From the NCBI RefSeq assembly GCF_014650575.1, contig NZ_BMVF01000006.1, forward strand, positions 62,001-126,000: a stretch of 64,000 bases of DNA, written 5' to 3'. The translations under genes were made by a program, and so were the position numbers. Below the pieces are notes generated by a model, which saw only the letters and a list, made by a program, of their open reading frames with translations, was not told where the DNA came from and did no database searches. Shown piece after piece: positions 26,890-39,350 of the stretch (the first letter of the stretch is position 1; every line of letters starts with the position of its first letter). This DNA is from Streptomyces naganishii JCM 4654 (GTDB lineage: Bacteria > Actinomycetota > Actinomycetes > Streptomycetales > Streptomycetaceae).

Positions 26890-29010
26890 ATGCCCCAGCC
26901 GACTCCGCCCCCCGCCGCCGGCACCGCCCTGCGCGGCAGGGCCGTACCGTCCGGAAAGGGAGCGACGAGCCCTCCGCCGTTCCCACCGGGCCCGGACGGA
27001 CCGCAGGCACCTCCGGTGCGGCGCGGCCCTCGGCTCGGAGAGCCGCCGCCCAGGCCGCACTTCGCGGAGCTGCCTTCGGCCCACGACGTCATGATCTGCG
27101 TCGCCCTGCCCGGACTGGCCATCTCGGGCGAGCAGGGCCGGCTCAGCGGCCGGGGACTGGAGGGCTTCTACCGCGCGGGACGCCGCCTGCTGTCCCGTTG
27201 CGAGGTCCGCGTCGCCGGACGCGAACCACTCGCCGTGCAGGCCCGGTTCACCGGGGCCGACCGGGCGCGATTCGTGGGCACGGTGTGCGCCGCACCGGGA
27301 GCGGGTCCCGATCCCGATGTGGTCGTGGAGCGCACCAGGGACGCGGACGGCACCGAGCTGATCACCCTGCGCAGCGCCTCCCCGCGCCTGCTGCACCTGC
27401 CCCTCGAAGTGGCGCTCGGCACGGATCTCGCCGAACTGGGGGAGATCGCCTCAGGCCGGACGGATCGCGAAGTCACCGCCGCCGTGCGCGACTCGGGCCT
27501 GCGCTGGACGTCGTCCGCCCTGAGCGTGTCGGTCACCGCCGACCCTCCGCCCACGGACGCGCTCGCCTCGGCGGGGCTGCTGCGCTGGGAGTTCGCCCTG
27601 CCGCCCGGAGGCACGGCGAGTGTGGAACTGCGAGTGCGGCAGGACGGCGCGGGACCCGTGCGTGCGGCGGGCCGCACGGCGCGCGGCCTCCTCTCGGACG
27701 CTCGCGCCACCGGCGACGCCCCCGGCATCGAGGCACTGCTGCGCACCTGCGTCGACGACCTCAGAGGCCTGTTGCTGCGCGACCCGGCGCACCCGGCGGA
27801 TCTGCACCTCGCGGCGGGCGCGCCCTGGCGGTGCGGTCTCGCTCCGGCCGAAGCGCTCAGCGCGGCCCGCATGGCACTGCCCCTGGGCACCGGACTCGCC
27901 GCGGGCACGCTCCACACCCTCGCCCGGACCCAACATCCCGGCCCAGGACCCCGGTCCGGCATGATCCCCGGCCCCAGACGGGACTCCGGCCCGCACCTCC
28001 CACCCGGCTGCACCGGCACCGAGGCCACCCTCCTCTTCCCCGTCCTCCTCGCCGAGGCCCGCCGGTGGGGACTGCCGGAGCGGGACACGCGCAGACTGCT
28101 CCCGGCGGCCGAGCGCTGCCTGACCTGGCTGCGCGACACGGTGGGCGACGGCACCTACCTGCGTGAGCCGCTGCCCGGCGGCCCCGTCCGCTGTGAGACC
28201 CAGGCCCATGCCCACCGCGCCGCCCTCCTCGGAGCCGATCTGCTCGAAGCCTTCGGGCGTCCCGGCGCCGACGGCCTGCGGCAGTGGGCGCAGGAACTGC
28301 GTACGGCGTTCGGGAAGGACTTCTGGGCCGAGGACCGCAGCGGTGGCAGACCGGCCGCCGCCCGCACCTCCGACGGCCGCCTTCTGCCCCACCTCGGCGG
28401 CGCCGCCGTCCACCTCCTCGACACCGGCCTGCTCGGCGGAGGCGAGCACGCGCCAGGTCTGCTCGACAAGACCCGGACCGAACAGCTCGCCCGACTCCTC
28501 GGCGGCCCCGCGATGGACTCCGGCTGGGGGCTGCGCGGACTCGCCGCCAGGGAACCCGGCCACAACCCCTTCGGCCACCGCGCCGGAGCCGTGCGCGTGC
28601 CCGAGACCGCCATCGCCCTCGCCGGCCTGGCCGCTGCGGGCCATGAGAAGGAGGCGGCCTCGCTGGTACGGGGCCTCCTCGCCGCGGCAGGGGCTTTCGG
28701 TCACCGCCTGCCCGAGATGTTCGCCGGCGAGCAGCGCACCGAGGGCGGCGCCCCCGTGCCCCACCCCGCGGCCTGCCGCCCCTCGGCCACGGCCGCGGCG
28801 GCGGCGGTACTGCTGCTGACCACCCTCGCCGGCATCCGACCCGACGCACCGGCCGGGACGGTCACGCTCCGCCCGATGCGCACCGCGCCCGCCGGGGAGA
28901 TCGGACTGACGGGGCTGCGGGTCGCGGGCGCACCGTTCTCCGTGCGGGTCAGCCGCCTCGGGCTCCCCATGGTGGAGGAGGCCGCCGAGGGACTGCAACT
29001 GCGCGCGTGA
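26890..29010 (+). CDS. Glycogen debranching-like protein (GDE N-terminal bis domain)
   Basis: A 706-residue protein related to the N-terminal domain and (alpha/alpha)6 glucosidase domain of amylo-alpha-1,6-glucosidase-like proteins. The SGRGLEGFYRAGRRLLSRCEV stretch and later FGKDFWAEDRSGGRPAA, NPFGHRAGAVRVPETAIALAGLA segments mark the two parts. A glycoside-hydrolase acidic pair is not clearly visible, so activity is unproved. ATG 26890 has AGAGGAAG about 10 nt upstream. An in-frame GTG at 26686 overlaps the preceding stop (GTGA) behind a strong SD and would add 68 Arg/Pro-rich residues; third-position GC is lower there, so I prefer 26890. Confidence 0.75.
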   Translation: MPQPTPPPAAGTALRGRAVPSGKGATSPPPFPPGPDGPQAPPVRRGPRLGEPPPRPHFAELPSAHDVMICVALPGLAISGEQGRLSGRGLEGFYRAGRRLLSRCEVRVAGREPLAVQARFTGADRARFVGTVCAAPGAGPDPDVVVERTRDADGTELITLRSASPRLLHLPLEVALGTDLAELGEIASGRTDREVTAAVRDSGLRWTSSALSVSVTADPPPTDALASAGLLRWEFALPPGGTASVELRVRQDGAGPVRAAGRTARGLLSDARATGDAPGIEALLRTCVDDLRGLLLRDPAHPADLHLAAGAPWRCGLAPAEALSAARMALPLGTGLAAGTLHTLARTQHPGPGPRSGMIPGPRRDSGPHLPPGCTGTEATLLFPVLLAEARRWGLPERDTRRLLPAAERCLTWLRDTVGDGTYLREPLPGGPVRCETQAHAHRAALLGADLLEAFGRPGADGLRQWAQELRTAFGKDFWAEDRSGGRPAAARTSDGRLLPHLGGAAVHLLDTGLLGGGEHAPGLLDKTRTEQLARLLGGPAMDSGWGLRGLAAREPGHNPFGHRAGAVRVPETAIALAGLAAAGHEKEAASLVRGLLAAAGAFGHRLPEMFAGEQRTEGGAPVPHPAACRPSATAAAAAVLLLTTLAGIRPDAPAGTVTLRPMRTAPAGEIGLTGLRVAGAPFSVRVSRLGLPMVEEAAEGLQLRA

Positions 29011-29139
29011 CCTCGCACGACGCCCGTCGCGACGGAGCGGGAAGCCGGCCGGCACACCCGTGGCGCGGGGAAAGGACCATCCGCCGAAGCGACCGGTGAA
29101 GGGAGTGTTTATCGTCAGGCAGACGCCTATGATCGCCGC

Positions 29140-29898
29140 ATGCCCTACGACCCGTCAGCGTTCCCGCCCTTCGCCGTCACCGTGGACCTGGTCGTGCTGA
29201 CCGTGCGCCGCCACGCCCTGTGCGCGCTGGCGGTGCGCAGGGGCGAGCCCCCGTTCCAGGGCCGCTGGGCGCTCCCCGGCGGCTTCGTAAGGGCCGACGA
29301 GGACCTGGCGCAGGCCGCGGCGCGCGAACTGGCCGAGGAGACCGGACTGCAGGCCCACGACCCCGCCGCCCCCGTCCACGACCACGGCGCCCACCTGGAG
29401 CAGCTCGCCACCTACGGCGATCCCAAGCGCGACCCCCGTATGCGCGTCGTCAGCGTCGCCCACCTCGCGCTCGCGCCCGACCTGCCCGCGCCCAGAGCGG
29501 GAGGCGACGCGAGCAACGCCCGCTGGGCGCCCGTCGAGGAACTGCTGGCGCAGGGCGGTTACGGACGAGACGGCGAGCCGGTGGCTCCGCTCGCCTTCGA
29601 CCACGCGCAGATCCTCGCGGACGGAGTGGAACGCGCCCGGTCGAAGATCGAGTACTCGTCGCTGGCGACCGCCTTCTGCCCGCCCGAGTTCACCGTCGGG
29701 GAGCTGCGCCGCGTCTACGAAGCGGTGTGGAACGTCGCCCTGGACCCCCGCAACTTCCACCGCAAGGTGACCGGCACCCCCGGGTTCCTGGTCCCCACCG
29801 GAGGCACCACCACCCGCCAGGGCGGCAGGCCGGCGCAGCTCTTCCGGGCCGGCGGCGCCACCCTGCTCAACCCGCCCATGCTGCGTCCTGAGGTCTGA
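29140..29898 (+). CDS. NUDIX domain protein with C-terminal winged helix (NrtR-like)
   Basis: 252 residues. The N-terminal NUDIX domain contains the full box G-x5-E-x7-REUxEExGU at residues 47-70. The C-terminal ~80 residues (SKIEYSSLATAFCPPEFTVGELRRVYEAVWN, then DPRNFHRKV) match the DNA-binding winged helix of the NrtR group, which senses ADP-ribose and controls NAD metabolism. It may be an enzyme, a regulator or both; no NAD gene is adjacent. ATG 29140 follows TATGAT (29128-29133) by 6 nt with no SD, so it is probably leaderless. Confidence 0.85.
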   Translation: MPYDPSAFPPFAVTVDLVVLTVRRHALCALAVRRGEPPFQGRWALPGGFVRADEDLAQAAARELAEETGLQAHDPAAPVHDHGAHLEQLATYGDPKRDPRMRVVSVAHLALAPDLPAPRAGGDASNARWAPVEELLAQGGYGRDGEPVAPLAFDHAQILADGVERARSKIEYSSLATAFCPPEFTVGELRRVYEAVWNVALDPRNFHRKVTGTPGFLVPTGGTTTRQGGRPAQLFRAGGATLLNPPMLRPEV

Positions 29899-29959
29899 CC
29901 TGCCGAACTCTGCGGCGGGGTACCCGAAAAAACGGACATAACGCGCTATCTTGCTGCGG

Positions 29960-32176
29960 GTGATCCAGGCCTTCGGACTGACCAGCGACTCCCGTAAGGA
30001 CCTTCCGCCCGCCGTCGACGACGTCTCCTTCGAAGCGCACGCGGGCCGTGTCACCGTGCTCCTCGGCGCGGCGGGCGCGGGCAAGACGACGGCGCTCAGA
30101 CTGATGCTCGAACTCCAACACGGCCGTGGCATCACCTACTTCAAGGGGCGGCCTCTGCACCGCATCCCGCACCCCGCGCGCGAGGTCGGCGTCCTGCTCG
30201 GCGATGTCCCCGGGCACCCCTCGCGCTCGGTACGCGGCCATCTGCGGATGCTGTGCGCGGCGGCGGGCCTGCCGGTCCGGCGCGCCGACGAGGTGCTGGA
30301 GGTCGTGGGGCTCGTCAGTCTGCGCGAGGAGCGGCTGGGCACGCTGTCGCGGGGGGTGGACCGCCGCCTCGGGCTCGCCTGCGCCCTGTTGTCCGACCCG
30401 CACACCCTCGTGCTGGACGAGCCGGCGGACGGGCTCTCCGCGCGGGAAAGCCGTTGGCTGCACGGCGTGCTCCGGGCGCACGCGACGCAGGGGGGCACGG
30501 TTCTGTTCACCACCTCCGACCCCAAGGAGGCGGCGCGCACGGCGGACCGCGTCGTCACGATCGAGCGGGGCAGGGTCGTGGCCGACCAGGAGAGCGCGGA
30601 CTTCGCCCGCAACCGGCTGCGTCCGCGCGTGGCCGTACGCAGCCCGCAGGCCGCTCGCCTGGCCGCCCTCCTCAGCAAGGAGGCGCGCACCGGGCGGCGG
30701 TCCGTCGAGGTCGTACGCGAGGAGGGCAACCGCCTGTCCGTCTACGGCAGTACGTGCGCCGACGTCGGCGAGGTCGCGTTCCGGCACGGCATCCTCGTCC
30801 ACCAACTCGCCGACGAAGTAGGGGACATGGGCCCCGGGGCCGGAGGCGCCGAGCCTGCGGCCGTCACCACGGCCACAGCGGCGGAGCCGGTTCCGGTTCC
30901 GGCGTCCGTCCTGGCCGCCGTCTCCGCCACCGCACGCGCCGCCGACGAGACGGACATGCGCAAGCAGGACGCCGGACAGCCGGAGACTTTCGAGTCCACC
31001 GAGATCTCCGGGCTCACTGGCACTTCCGAGCCCGCCGAGGCTCCGGAACTCACGGACACCCCCGCAACCACGGCCGCTGTGCACCCAGGCGACGACCCCG
31101 CCCGCGCGGAGCCCCAGCGCCTCTCCGACCGGGCCTCGTCCGAAACCGCCGCCGCTTCCGTCTCGACCCCGGCCCCGAAGACGCCCTCCGCCACAAGCAC
31201 GTCCTCGGCCCCGAAGACGCCCCCCGCCACGAGGACGTCCTCCGCCCCGAAGGCGCCCTTCACCGAGAAGCCGCCCTCCACCGCGGCCGCCTCCGAAGAG
31301 GCTCACGCCGAAGCCGCCCCCCACGCCTCCATCCCCACCCCCCGCCCCGCGGAGACCGTCGCGCTGGATCCGTCCTCGCCGCTGCCACCCCCCATCTCCG
31401 TCCGCCCGGGCCGCAGCCCCCTGCGTCCGCTGCGTTACGAACTGCGCCGTGCCGCCGGCATCGGCACCGGGTTCGTCACCGCCGCCGCCGTCCTCGTCGT
31501 ATCCGCCCTCACCGCCCTGGTCATGGGCCGGATCGGGCACACCCCGCAGCCGCGCCTGCTCGCCGCGTGGCCGCAGCAACTGCCGCTGCCGCCCGCCGCA
31601 CTCGGGGCCGGGCTGCTCGGCGCGCTCTCCTTCGGCGACGAGTTCCGCCACCCCGCGCTGGCGGCGGACCGCGGCACCGTCCCCCGCCGGCTCGGGCTGC
31701 TGACGGCCAAACTCCTGGTCAGCGCCGCCACCGCGCTGACGCTGGCCTTCCTCACGGTCGGCTGCGACGCCGAGGTGCTCTACGTCGTGTACGGACGGGA
31801 GCTCACCCAGGTTCCCGGCGACTGGATCTCGCTGGGAGCGAGTTGGGCCGGTCTCGTGGTCGGGTGCGGCTGGGCCGGAGTGCTGGCCGCGGGACTGTTC
31901 CGGTCGGCCACGGCGGGCCTCGCGGCCGTGGTGGCGGTGCCGGTCGTCGTCGCGCCTCTGGTACAGGCGGCGATGGGCGGGGAGGCATGGGACCCCACCG
32001 GTCTGCCCGCGCGGCTTCGGAGGTCGTTCCTGCTGCAATGGCCCTTCGGCGGCGACGGGCTCCTCGTCGCGGCGGCGCGTGTGATTTCCCAACCCCTGGG
32101 CGCCGCAATGGTGTTGATGGTCTCCGCGCTGTCCTGCGCGTACCTGGTGACGACCCTGCGAAGCAGGGTCAAGTGA
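29960..32176 (+). CDS. ABC transporter ATPase fused to a membrane domain
   Basis: 738 residues in one chain. Residues 1-220 are an ABC ATPase (Walker A GAAGAGKTT; an LSRGVDRRLG segment replaces the canonical LSGGQ; Walker B LVLDEPADGLS). Residues ~290-495 are a long Ala/Thr/Pro/Ser linker with a 12-residue repeat. The C-terminal ~240 residues hold about six membrane spans, as in ABC-2-type permeases. Such exporters normally use two polypeptides. GTG 29960 is used because TATCTT (29947-29952) sits 7 nt upstream with no SD; a TTG at 29951 overlaps that hexamer. The altered signature motif is notable. Substrate unknown. Confidence 0.8.
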   Translation: MIQAFGLTSDSRKDLPPAVDDVSFEAHAGRVTVLLGAAGAGKTTALRLMLELQHGRGITYFKGRPLHRIPHPAREVGVLLGDVPGHPSRSVRGHLRMLCAAAGLPVRRADEVLEVVGLVSLREERLGTLSRGVDRRLGLACALLSDPHTLVLDEPADGLSARESRWLHGVLRAHATQGGTVLFTTSDPKEAARTADRVVTIERGRVVADQESADFARNRLRPRVAVRSPQAARLAALLSKEARTGRRSVEVVREEGNRLSVYGSTCADVGEVAFRHGILVHQLADEVGDMGPGAGGAEPAAVTTATAAEPVPVPASVLAAVSATARAADETDMRKQDAGQPETFESTEISGLTGTSEPAEAPELTDTPATTAAVHPGDDPARAEPQRLSDRASSETAAASVSTPAPKTPSATSTSSAPKTPPATRTSSAPKAPFTEKPPSTAAASEEAHAEAAPHASIPTPRPAETVALDPSSPLPPPISVRPGRSPLRPLRYELRRAAGIGTGFVTAAAVLVVSALTALVMGRIGHTPQPRLLAAWPQQLPLPPAALGAGLLGALSFGDEFRHPALAADRGTVPRRLGLLTAKLLVSAATALTLAFLTVGCDAEVLYVVYGRELTQVPGDWISLGASWAGLVVGCGWAGVLAAGLFRSATAGLAAVVAVPVVVAPLVQAAMGGEAWDPTGLPARLRRSFLLQWPFGGDGLLVAAARVISQPLGAAMVLMVSALSCAYLVTTLRSRVK
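31175..31264 (+). repeat. 36-bp in-frame repeat in the ABC fusion linker
   Basis: Two full copies (31175-31210, 31211-31246) and a partial third encode PKTPSATSTSSA-like 12-residue units in the linker between ATPase and membrane domain. Confidence 0.8.
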
Positions 32177-32238
32177 CTGTCCTTCGCGCCCTTTCGCCCG
32201 GCCTCTGCGCGCAATTCCCCGGGGAAAGCCCATTTCTT

Positions 32239-32246
32239 TCCGATAA
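32239..32246 (+). promoter_or_regulatory. WhiG-like -10 element upstream of whiH
   Basis: TCCGATAA resembles the sigma-WhiG -10 (GCCGATAA), and whiH is a known WhiG target in S. coelicolor. I could not find a TAAA -35 at the right spacing, so this is a weak candidate 93 bp before the start. Confidence 0.35.
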
Positions 32247-32338
32247 GGCGTCAATTGCGACGGAGTGAGCGATCACCCTTTCGTGTGCTTTTCACCAAAG
32301 CCCTCAAGGGAGTTGGAGGCGACGCCGACAAAGGATCC

Positions 32339-33226
32339 GTGAGTACCCTTGCGCACACCATGATGACCGCCGCCCGCCCCACAGACTCCGGTCTCGTCGG
32401 CCCGGGCGAACTCGACCGCTACCCGTACGCCGACGCGCCCGTCCCCGACCGCGTCGCAAGCCCCTCCTGGGAGGGCGCGGATCCCGAGCTCGGCCGGGTG
32501 GGACGGCGCGCCGCGGGCAGCCGCGGCCGCGGACTGCACGGCCAACTCGTCCAGCAACTCGGTCAGATGATCGTCTCCGGCGACCTCGGCGCCGACCGGC
32601 CCCTGGTGCCGGAGGAGATCGGCCAGCGCTTCGAGGTCTCCCGCACCGTCGTCCGTGAGTCGCTCCGGGTCCTGGAGGCCAAGGGCCTGGTCAGTGCCCG
32701 CCCCAACGTCGGCACGCGCGTGCGCCCGGTCAGCGACTGGAACCTCCTCGACCCGGACATCATCGAGTGGCGCGCCTTCGGGCCCCAGCGCGACGACCAG
32801 CGCCGTGAGCTGAGTGAGCTGCGGTGGACGATCGAGCCGCTCGCCGCTCGCCTGGCCGCCGGCCACGGGCGCGAGGACATCCAGCAGCGCCTGTCCGACA
32901 TGGTCGAGATCATGGGACACGCCCTCGCGCAGGGCGACGCGCTCACCTTCTCCCGTGCGGACGCCGAGTTCCACACCCTGCTGATCCAGGTCGCGGGCAA
33001 CCGCATGCTGGAGCACCTCTCCGGCATCGTCTCGGCCGCCCTCCAGGTGTCCGGCGGACCCGTCACGGGCTGTGACCGGCCGAACGACACCTGCCTGGCG
33101 CAGCACGCCCGCATCGTGGAGGCGCTCGCGGCGGGCGACTCCGCGGCGGCGGAAGGGGCCATGCGTCAGTTGCTCACGGTGCACCCCGAGGTCGAGCGGG
33201 TGGTTCCCGCGCCGCGCGAGCACTGA
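32339..33226 (+). CDS. whiH: GntR-family sporulation regulator WhiH
   Basis: A 295-residue FadR-type GntR regulator needed for sporulation septation in aerial hyphae. The N-terminal ~60 residues start STLAHTMMTAARP, as I recall for WhiH. The winged HTH (~72-140) contains LVPEEIGQRFEVSRTVVRESLRVLEAKGLV. The C-terminal FCD domain carries the metal/ligand helix set with DAEFHTLLIQVAGN and a final HARIVEAL helix. GTG 32339 is preceded by AAGGA. The position just upstream of hrdB matches the S. coelicolor order, supporting the name. Confidence 0.92.
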   Translation: MSTLAHTMMTAARPTDSGLVGPGELDRYPYADAPVPDRVASPSWEGADPELGRVGRRAAGSRGRGLHGQLVQQLGQMIVSGDLGADRPLVPEEIGQRFEVSRTVVRESLRVLEAKGLVSARPNVGTRVRPVSDWNLLDPDIIEWRAFGPQRDDQRRELSELRWTIEPLAARLAAGHGREDIQQRLSDMVEIMGHALAQGDALTFSRADAEFHTLLIQVAGNRMLEHLSGIVSAALQVSGGPVTGCDRPNDTCLAQHARIVEALAAGDSAAAEGAMRQLLTVHPEVERVVPAPREH

Positions 33227-33350
33227 CCGCGCGGAACACACACCGATCGCGTGAGCGGCGACCGCGGGAGCAGTGACCGCGCGCGGACGGCACGGCGCAG
33301 GACCCTGCCGTCCGCCCGCGGCCTCATCCGGCCGGCGAACCTCCCCGCAC

Positions 33351-33388
33351 AGGACCCCGCCGGAGTCTTTGCGCCCCGGCGGGGTCCT
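33351..33388 (+). terminator. whiH terminator
   Basis: A perfect 13-bp stem (33351-33363 with 33376-33388) with a 12-nt loop, about 125 bp after whiH. Confidence 0.82.
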
Positions 33389-33515
33389 CACGCGCCAGGG
33401 CGCCGCCGGCCCTCCGGGCCCGCCGCGGTGTCCGGTGACTCGCCTGATCTCATTTGGACGCATCTGACCGGTTTTGAACGCTTACGGGGTGTGACTCGGG
33501 CCACGCGGATTGGGC

Positions 33516-33541
33516 GTAACGCTCATGGGGACAACGCGATG
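33516..33541 (+). promoter_or_regulatory. hrdB promoter, ECF-type (ShbA-like)
   Basis: GTAAC (33516-33520), 16-bp spacer, CGATG (33537-33541). This is an ECF-sigma architecture rather than a HrdB one; hrdB is known to be driven by the ECF factor ShbA in Streptomyces. The transcript would begin near 33550. Confidence 0.7.
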
Positions 33542-33704
33542 ACCTAAGAGGTGACAGCCGAGGAAGGAATACGGACGCCGTTCATGGCGCTGTGCATCTT
33601 CCCGGCCCCCGCCCGCGCCGTCGGCCATCCCCAGGCCGGTGGTCGGCTCCTGTCCGTCGTGGACGGGGCCGGAAGCCGTTTTCCAACGTTCCGAGAGGTT
33701 GTTC

Positions 33705-35249
<1,545 letters not shown>

Positions 35250-35268
35250 GTCAAGCCCCCTGCCCCTC

Positions 35269-35302
35269 GAAGGCCCGGCTCCCCGACGGGAGCCGGGCCT
35301 TC
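35269..35302 (+). terminator. hrdB terminator
   Basis: A perfect 15-bp stem (35269-35283 with 35288-35302) with a 4-nt loop, 20 bp after the hrdB stop. Confidence 0.9.
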
Positions 35303-35370
35303 GTGCTGCGGGCCGCGTCGGTTCGCGTGACTCTGGGTCTCCGATGATCGTCCCAGAGTGAGGAGAACCC

Positions 35371-36228
35371 ATGCGACGCCGTATTGTCCGCGCACTGGCC
35401 GGGCCGCTGGTCCTCGCGGCCGCGGGGGCCGCGATACCGCTGGTGGCCGCGGCGCCCGCGGCCGCCGACAGCGTCGTCGTCGGCGGGTTTCCCGTCGACG
35501 TCTCGCAGAGCCCCTGGACGGTGGCCCTCTCCAGCCGTGACCGGTTCGGGGGTACGCGCGCGGGACAGTTCTGCGGGGGTGTGGCCATCGCCCGGACCGC
35601 CGTGCTGACAGCGGCCCACTGTCTGGGCAGAGACGTCGTCGGCGCACCGCCGACACGGGACCTGAAAGTGATCGCCGGACGCACGGACCTGCTCTCGGCC
35701 CAGGGCGAGGAGATCCCCGTGCGCGACACGTGGGTCAATCCGCGCTACGACGGTGTCACCAACGCCGGTGACTTCGCCGTCGTCACACTCGCCGAGCCGC
35801 TGCCGCAGAGCGCGGTGATCCCCATGGCGGCCGCGGGGGACCGGGCCTACACGCCGGGGACCAGTGCCGTTGTCTACGGCTGGGGCGACACCAGCGGCGC
35901 CGCCGCCTACGCGCACGGTCTGCACGCCGCGCGGGTCCACGTGCTGCCGGACGCCCAGTGCGAGCGGGCGTATCCGGGCAGTGTCGAGGGCACCTACCAG
36001 CCGGAGACCATGCTCTGCGCCGGTGAGATGCGGGGCGGCCGTGACGCCTGCCAGGGGGACAGCGGAGGGCCGCTGGTCGCGGAGGGCCGGCTGATCGGGC
36101 TGGTGTCCTGGGGGAGCGGCTGCGGACGGGCGGGCAGTCCCGGCGTCTACACGCGTGTGTCGGACGTCGTACGGACGCTCGGCCACGGCGGTGCGAAGGC
36201 ACTGAGGCCGGGAGCCGGCGAAGGCTGA
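35371..36228 (+). CDS. Secreted trypsin-like serine protease
   Basis: A 285-residue S1A protease. A signal peptide ([19 protein letters not shown]..., cleavage after APAAA near residue 31) leads to a chain starting [15 protein letters not shown], so activation does not need a long propeptide. The triad is His in LTAAHCL, Asp in GDFAVVTL and Ser in [10 protein letters not shown]. Asp six residues before the Ser predicts trypsin specificity (Lys/Arg). Disulfide cysteines are in the usual places. GAGGAG precedes the ATG. It is a single gene between hrdB and a zinc-ribbon gene. Confidence 0.93.
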   Translation: MRRRIVRALAGPLVLAAAGAAIPLVAAAPAAADSVVVGGFPVDVSQSPWTVALSSRDRFGGTRAGQFCGGVAIARTAVLTAAHCLGRDVVGAPPTRDLKVIAGRTDLLSAQGEEIPVRDTWVNPRYDGVTNAGDFAVVTLAEPLPQSAVIPMAAAGDRAYTPGTSAVVYGWGDTSGAAAYAHGLHAARVHVLPDAQCERAYPGSVEGTYQPETMLCAGEMRGGRDACQGDSGGPLVAEGRLIGLVSWGSGCGRAGSPGVYTRVSDVVRTLGHGGAKALRPGAGEG

Positions 36229-36229
36229 T

Positions 36230-36257
36230 CCCCTCGCCGCAGGCCCCTCGCCGCAGG
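36230..36257 (+). repeat. 14-bp tandem repeat just after the trypsin stop codon
   Basis: CCCCTCGCCGCAGG occurs at 36230-36243 and 36244-36257, starting 2 bp after the stop. A second imperfect 22-bp duplication (36256-36276 and 36278-36299) follows and feeds into the terminator stem. Confidence 0.85.
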
Positions 36258-36287
36258 TCATGAAGAGGGCGGCCGCCGGTCATGAAG

Positions 36288-36326
36288 ACGGGCGGCCGCT
36301 CCCGTGTGTCAGGAGCGGCCGCCCGT
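36288..36326. terminator. Hairpin terminator between trypsin and DUF7455 genes
   Basis: A perfect 15-bp stem (36288-36302 with 36312-36326) with a 9-nt loop, between convergent stops. Confidence 0.85.
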
Positions 36327-36367
36327 TCGCCGGCCTGGTGCCGGTGCTGGCTCGTCGTGCGAGGTTG

Positions 36368-36598
36368 TCAGCGCTCTTCTTCGGACGCACTCGCCGGAAC
36401 GGCCGTGAGGCGCTCCGTCTCGTCCTGTATCTCAGCGGCGATCTTCTTGAGTTCCGGCTCGAACTTGCGGCCGTGGTGGGCGCAGAAGAGCAGTTCGCCG
36501 CCGCTGAGCAGGACGACGCGCAGATACGCCTGGGCGCCGCAGCGGTCGCAACGGTCAGCGGCCGTCAGCGGGCTCGCGGGGGTCAGAACAGTAGTCAC
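36368..36598 (-). CDS. Small zinc-ribbon-like protein (DUF7455 type)
   Basis: A 76-residue protein of unknown function, found widely in actinobacteria. Two cysteine/histidine clusters (DRCDRCGAQ and FCAHHGRKF) could bind one zinc ion; a charged helix (KKIAAEIQDETERL) follows. GTG 36598 has AGAGG 6 nt upstream. A 13-bp palindrome lies just upstream of it (36613-36625). It is divergent from parE. Confidence 0.8.
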   Translation of the reverse strand: MTTVLTPASPLTAADRCDRCGAQAYLRVVLLSGGELLFCAHHGRKFEPELKKIAAEIQDETERLTAVPASASEEER

Positions 36599-37038
36599 GT
36601 CGCCTCTTCTCTAGCTCGACGAGCTGTCGTACCAGGGTCAACATCCAACCAGCCCCAAACGTTCCCGCTCGTGGCTTTTCCTCGAAAAATCTTTCCGAGG
36701 CGGCTGTGCGTTGCCGGTTTGGCGGCGAATGTGCCGTATTGCGTGTCTATGTGTCGTACGGGTTCGCGCTGTCGGTCATGGTCGGTCCTCCCCGGCCGGG
36801 TTGCCGGTTGTTCATGAGGACGTGCCCGGAGCCTAAATGGTTCATGCCTCGAAGGGAACGTGATATCTGCTTCACTCCAACGAGGGATCGAACATCCATG
36901 CGACTCTCTACTAGTCTTGGTCCGTGCCGAGGGTTGCGTTACAAGGGCTCTACCAGGCCTCGGTACCCTCTGAGCGGCAACCCAAGCCGCGCCCCGCCCC
37001 ACCGGGGCCCCACTGGAATTCAGCGAGGAGCGAACCGC
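36599..37038. other. Intergenic region upstream of parE
   Basis: 440 bp, less GC-rich than the rest of the window. It contains a perfect 13-bp palindrome AGCTCGACGAGCT (36613-36625) and a candidate parE promoter. The parE frame is open through most of it, but no SD or conserved N-terminus supports a longer protein. Confidence 0.5.
36917..36945 (+). promoter_or_regulatory. Candidate parE promoter
   Basis: TTGGTC (36917-36922), 17-bp spacer, TACAAG (36940-36945). It fits a HrdB-type promoter moderately and would give a leader of about 87 nt. Confidence 0.4.
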
Positions 37039-39162
<2,124 letters not shown>

Positions 39163-39183
39163 CCCGCCGTGCGCGGCCGGAGC

Positions 39184-39222
39184 GGCCCGGGTGACCGGGC
39201 CTTCTCCACCCCCGGGTGGAGA
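39184..39222 (+). terminator. Double hairpin after parE
   Basis: Two adjacent perfect hairpins: GGCCCGG/CCGGGCC (39184-39190 with 39195-39201, loop GTGA) and TCTCCACC/GGTGGAGA (39203-39210 with 39215-39222). Confidence 0.7.
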
Positions 39223-39350
39223 CCGGCGGCGCCGTGGAATCCACCCGTGATCCACCCGGGCTCCGATCAGCCGGCCCGCGATCTTCCGTAGCGTCGAAGG
39301 CGTCGGCGGCACTCGGCCGCCGCCACTCCTTCCCGCTCACGGAGGCTCTG

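Larger units (their letters stand above)
33227..33704. other. whiH-hrdB intergenic region
   Basis: 478 bp with the whiH terminator (33351-33388), the hrdB promoter (33516-33541) and a leader of about 155 nt. No additional gene is supportable. Confidence 0.6.

Noticed and set aside
36365..36373. TTGTCAGCG as a fourth PafBC-like promoter
   Set aside because: It overlaps the stop codon of the DUF7455-type gene, differs in the last part of the motif and has no -10 at 8 bp.
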